A DNA stretch of 64,000 nt, from NCBI RefSeq assembly GCF_051622035.1, contig NC_135356.1, positions 9,584,579 through 9,648,578 of the forward strand, read 5' to 3'. This document shows, piece after piece, positions 59,124 to 64,000 of this stretch. Source of the stretch: Arctopsyche grandis (Eukaryota; Arthropoda; Insecta; Trichoptera; Hydropsychidae). Within the stretch, counting starts at the first letter, position 1. Each line of letters begins with the position of its first letter. The notes under the pieces are model-generated. The model was not told where the DNA came from and made no database searches. It worked only from the letters and a program-made list of their open reading frames with translations. A program made the position numbers and the translations under genes.

Positions 59124-61289
59124 CAATACGATCGAATTGAGCTTCTCGGGATTAAACAATTTTTAAATTCACGGTCATTATTCAATATTCTATTATTAGG
59201 CATAATTATTTTTGGCATCCGAACAACATGACTGCCAAAATCTTTCTATTCTCCTCTCCTTTCCTTCCCGCCTTCCCTCTTCCATTCCTCTTTTTTTCTT
59301 CCCATTATCTCTCTTCCATCTCCGGCTCACAGAAGTTTTACTTTTGTAGTATGTATGTAGTTTAAAACACGCGATCAATTAATCAATCAATAAAAATTAA
59401 ATAAATTAAAAATTAAAATGAACCTATGTATTTTCGTGTAGTTGTTTGTATATAAAACGCTGCCTAGAAGGCACGGTACAATATTTTAAATTGCTTTAAT
59501 TTTAAATAATACATATTTGTATATATTATGACATTTTGAATGTCTTTCATTGTTGCGTAAACAGTTCGGGCATACAAGCCTCAACTATAATTTTATACAG
59601 TCATAGAAAAAATAAGACCGCAATAAAATGTAATTTTCCATAAAAATCACTCAAATTTACAACATACTTTGTGATTCTGACATCATGCGTAAGCAAAAAT
59701 AATAAATGTCAAGTAATACGCTTTAAGAGAATTTTTAACGAATCATCCTTTTAAATAAATTTGATACGCAATATAGTATTCTTTGGAATTTTATATTATA
59801 CCTACATAAATAATTCACGGGTATAATATTGTATTACATATGTATATTTTATGCACAGAAACATTTTTCTGTGTACCTGAAATATACACACAATATGATA
59901 CATGCGATATTCATTTTTGTATATATTTTACATGCGATATACATATTTGCCTGCGCTCTTACATAATATATATCTTAATATTGAAATTGTTTTCACATTA
60001 AAATAATGCGATTTGTTTCACATTTTCCTTTTTATATGTTTGTATAGATAAATTGATATTTTTCGAGCCGACTTGGGTTGTTTATCTGCTTACCTGCGTA
60101 CTTTTTTTTTGTTTTAGACATACGTCGACGATACCCATGATGTTTTTCGTGTTATTTGTGTGAATTGTGTACAGATAATACAATATACATACGTAAGTGC
60201 ATACTTGAAAATTTTCTAGACAATCCGATTATTTTCCCGTTTTGCACATAAAGATCTCAGATACGAATTTACTTGAAGTACATACATATATACGTATGTA
60301 CTTGAAATTATTCTAGGTAATGCGATTACTTTGCCGATTTGTATATAAATGAATTATCTCAGGTATAAAAATTCTTTAAAAATGTGTATTTTTCTTCTCG
60401 GATGTTTTTCAGGCGAATTATCAAACAGGCGTAAAGGCGACTTAATTAATCAATAATTTCCTTTTTATTTATTTTTTTAATAATCCATTTTGATATTGCA
60501 TACATACATATATACGTACGTAGATTTTAATTTGGTTTGTAAATCCGTAAGAAGTTTATGGATTTTCGTTAGTATTTTTAGATCAAATGTGAACTAACAT
60601 ATGGTTATTATTTTGGTAGACTTACATAGATTTAAAAGAATACAACCGAATAGAAGAAAGGTACATATGTTATTTAAGAGTGATTGTCGCAATATACATA
60701 AAGAAAATTTAATAAAAATGAGTTAATGAACGTATCAGTGATAGTGATAAATCATTTAATTTTCGACTTTTATTTAAAATGATTTAATATCAAAGCTTTC
60801 ACTCGTCGACTTTTAACTAACCATAGTATCTATTACATTTTGCATAAGTTCGTGTCCGATTACTGTTAAGATTACTGTTAAGAAACATTTGCCGCCATGT
60901 ATGAAAATCGGTACGAAGTTATACAATCTTCCAATACATTGCAATATGTAAAATTAAACAAAATTTCCGAAAAAGTGATATTATGATGATCTGAAAATGT
61001 ACTAGTTTAATATTTTGCTAAGGTTAAAGTTCAATGCACGTGTTCCAGCAGTCACGGAGATCAGTACAAAGAAGTGACGATCACATTTGTTGACAAGCAT
61101 AAGTACTCGATGCTTTTTGATAATATAATCAAATGGAAATACTTCAAATTGAGTTACAAAAAAATAAATTATTTATTATAATAAAATAAGACTGTTATTT
61201 ATTAAATAAAATAATAAATTATTTATAAAATAAAATAAGGATGTTAATAGTTGAAAATAGTTGATATTCTCCGGCGAAACTTTCCCTAG
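59124..61289. other. AT-rich DNA without recognised features
   Basis: A CT-rich stretch at 59245-59330 and scattered TACATATGTA runs. No gene seen. Confidence 0.4.
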
Positions 61290-61740
61290 TCCAGGGTTCG
61301 GTAAACCGTGGTTCGCGAACCGCATGCGGCTCTTTGACCCCTTGAGTGTGGCTCTGTCACACTCAAGAGCCAAAGTGCTTTAAAGTTGTGTCAATTGTGT
61401 CAAGTAAGAAAAGGGTTTGTTGCTATTTAAAAATTAACCACGAGGTACTGACTTACCATTGCATCATTCATCAAGAAGCGCTTTGTGCGCAGACATTTCC
61501 TGAAGAAACTTTCAAAGTTATAGAATTGGTAATTAAGATTATCAACTCCATTATAGCTATTGCTAATCATCAATTTAAAGAATTTTCAGTTGAAATAGAA
61601 AGTTAGTACGCATATCTTCTGCTGTATAACAAGTTACGTTGGTTATCAAGAGGAAACGTTTTGCTTCCTTATTAACAGAAATTAAAACATGTCTCCTTGA
61701 GAAGGGTGTACACTGTACACCCAAACTCAAGCCAAACCTT
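61290..61740 (+). pseudogene. GTF2IRD2-like hAT remnant
   Basis: Left edge CAGGGTTCGGTAAACCGTGG with GCGGCTCTTTGACC, a typical hAT end of this group. The interior reads KINHEVLTYHCIIHQEALCA and IKIINSI (61346-61606), matching the segment of GTF2IRD2/Charlie-type transposases around YHCIIHQEALC. LRWLSRGNVL follows near 61640 in another frame. The right end is not seen. Confidence 0.82.
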
Positions 61741-61965
61741 TTTAATAAAAAAATAATTTTCATACCATAATATATACAAATAAATAAAACTTCATATCGT
61801 AGCTTAAAAGTAAAAATTCAATGCATGAATGTTTATGTTTATTTTTATTTTTCTTTCATTTTTATATACACATTTAATGAGCAACCGTTCTCGAATAAAA
61901 CGAACATGAAGAAGCACATTTGTGGACGAACGATAATTTTATTGTTAAAATTAAATCAAGTATCA
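61741..61965 (+). mobile_element. Deleted copy of the Buster-like hAT
   Basis: 61741-61880 matches 52780-52915 (TTTTTAATAAAAAAATAATT, TCAATGCATGAATG) and 61905-61950 matches 53505-53555 (GAAGCACATTTGTGGACGAA). About 590 bp is missing between them. It sits at the end of the GTF2IRD2-like remnant. Confidence 0.8.
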
Positions 61966-64000
61966 AAATAAAACTATAATCATTATATTAAAATTATAAT
62001 AAAATATTGAAAGTTAAAACAGAACATGCACAATTTAAATAAATTTTCGAGATTGACCTAATATTAGATCATCAACAATCACATACAGGTAATCCTCGAC
62101 TTAAGATGTTTTGACTTACGAAGATACGCACTAAGATCGAAAAAAAATCAAAGAATTATAATTTTTACTTCCCCGTGAAGCACAGTTACTGAGAATATAT
62201 CATGTATTAGTATGGGTGATCCAACGATTTTTGCTAACCCGGGGTGTTGTCGGTCACATCAAACGGATTTTTTTATTCTTCAATTGTTTCTCTCGTCGAA
62301 ATAAATCAAGTAATTAAATCATTTCAGAGGTAAAATTTATCAGATAATGTGTCATTATTAATTTTATTTCGACGAAAGAAAAAAAAACCCTTTGACAAAT
62401 CACCGACATTTTTTTTGTTAAATGTTTCATCGACGGCGGAAACACAATAGTATATCGTGACGACTTATAAGAAACAATAACAAGGTTTTTTTCGCTCGTA
62501 ATTAGAGAAATTATAATATTTCTCTGGTTGTAATCCGTATCGTCGTAATTCAAAACATCAACGATGATCTAATTTTATCTCAATCTCGCTCTTTAGCTTA
62601 ATTTTGATATTAAATTTCAATTTTTTAATTTAATTTTTATTTCGATATTTTGTACACTACTGGTTTTAAAAGTTGGCCCAAAATCGTTGTTGGTTTGGTG
62701 CGTACGAACCATAAGGCGAATCGCAAAATATTTACGTGAACAATAAATCGAATCATTGCATACAAAGAATTGTCAACAATTACTTCATTAACAAACCGAG
62801 AAAAAAATTTTGGTGTGGATACTTCTATATTCTATAGAAGTATCAACACCAAATTTTTTTTTCTCGGTTTCAATTATACAATCCGTATAGTATGTCATAA
62901 GAACCATAGTCATTGTATGTACATACATATACATATATGCTATGTACACGTGTATCTTTGTATAGTACAACGTGGTCAAATGCTGGGTTTCGCTCAAAGC
63001 ACGTGCAGCATTCGAAGCTCATGCTCGGGTAGATTTTGGCTCGAGTTGGTATTATGGTCCATTGATATTTTTCGAAACAAACATTCGTCTATATATTATA
63101 GACTCTACAATATTCATGTATATACTCTACAATGTAGAGTGTATACATAAATATCGGAAATCCTTTTCAAAACCACAAGCCGTTGAAAAAATCAATCGGC
63201 AATAAATCAGGGCTGTAGAGTTCGAGTCGAAGTCGGATATTCGTGGATATTTTTCCGGAGTCGGAGTCGTAAATGTGTACGGTTATACGTATGTAGGTTT
63301 GCGGCGATAGTGAACCGTATGAATGTTACAGATTTCGAAATTATAAAATTAGCTTGTACATCGCATTCGTCGGTGACATTAGGACTGTACATTAAGTATA
63401 TACATATACATGACTGACTTTAATTATGTACGTACTTGAAAATGGTCTTTATGTAAAAATGAATTTGATATTTTTAAAATTGGAGTCGAAATTTAAGCCG
63501 GATTTCAAGGTCTTTCTTTAAATAATTTGATCCGAAAACGAAACTAGACTCTTTATTGTATGTCGGATGAAAGAAATAAGCTGGCAGTTGAGACAGTTGA
63601 GGCAGTTTTGGTTTGCCAGTATAATTTTTAAATGACTTGCGTCCAATTTTATCATTGTGTAAAAGAGGAAAACGATTTAATTAAAAATGTTAAATCATCG
63701 TTAAAATACGATTGGGCTAAAAAATACAATTTTTTTAAAATAAACTATTACCTACATACTTTTCCGTGTTTTATTTATGTAGCACTTAAATGTCCCGTAT
63801 CAATGCTTGACAATTATGGCAACCCTAACTACATATAATGGTAGTTGGTACCAGGTTAGATGGAATATATTTCAACTATTCAAAACATATTACAACTGGA
63901 AGATACACTTCAACTGTAACATATACATAAATGTTTGATTTATATCTGATTTATATGATCATCGCCACTACATATTTCACATTACATCTGAAATGTAATT
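61966..64000. other. AT-rich DNA without recognised genes
   Basis: Contains the hairpin at 62793-62870 and another at about 63108-63150. The frame at 63632-63838 resembles no family I know. Confidence 0.4.
62793..62870. repeat. Long palindrome (78 bp)
   Basis: AAACCGAGAAAAAAATTTTG... to TACTTCTATA is mirrored, with small mismatches, ending in TTTCTCGGTTT; the loop is about 3 nt. Confidence 0.85.

Noticed and set aside
63632..63838. Possible small gene
   Set aside because: Balanced composition, but there is no family match or recognisable promoter or splice signal.

Overview
This is eukaryotic nuclear DNA, most likely from an insect; I cannot name the species. The evidence is AT-rich sequence, genes split by GT-AG introns, frequent (TACATATGTA)-type microsatellites, an RTE-type LINE, tRNA-derived SINEs and many hAT DNA transposons. 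No operon, bacterial gene, rRNA or CRISPR array is present.

Two host genes can be assembled, both on the minus strand. The first (7256-18224) is a sorting nexin of the SNX13 type (Drosophila snazarus). It has 22 recognisable coding exons and the full order membrane anchor - PXA - RGS - PX - Nexin_C, about 970 codons. All but two exon junctions keep frame, and those two are reported as findings. The second (33810-36692) is a complete ten-exon BTB-BACK-Kelch protein of 560 codons whose junctions all keep frame.

The rest is gene-poor and built largely from mobile elements. 1-5.4 kb: an RTE LINE remnant split by a hAT-type element, two SINE pieces and a short MITE. 18.3-27 kb: a CCGGAAGT-rich repeat, a hAT remnant, a 776-bp solo LTR, two SINEs, three MITEs and a second LTR-like element. 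27.7-31.9 kb: three head-to-tail copies of the CCGGAAGT-rich repeat. 38-46.2 kb: two hAT elements with intact ends and 8-bp target duplications, a third hAT remnant, and another CCGGAAGT-rich copy. 46.4-59.1 kb: a 211-bp (TA)n tract, a Tc1/mariner remnant, a Buster-like hAT and another hAT with intact ends. 61.3-62.0 kb: a GTF2IRD2-like hAT remnant containing a deleted copy of the Buster-like element. Long perfect hairpins occur in several otherwise empty stretches.

The two genes have no evident functional link. SNX13 proteins act at ER/lipid-droplet/endosome contacts and BTB-Kelch proteins usually act as Cullin-3 substrate adaptors. The most distinctive features are the dated series of hAT insertions (five element families, most with exact 8-bp duplications) and the noncoding repeat with an internal period of about 307 bp.
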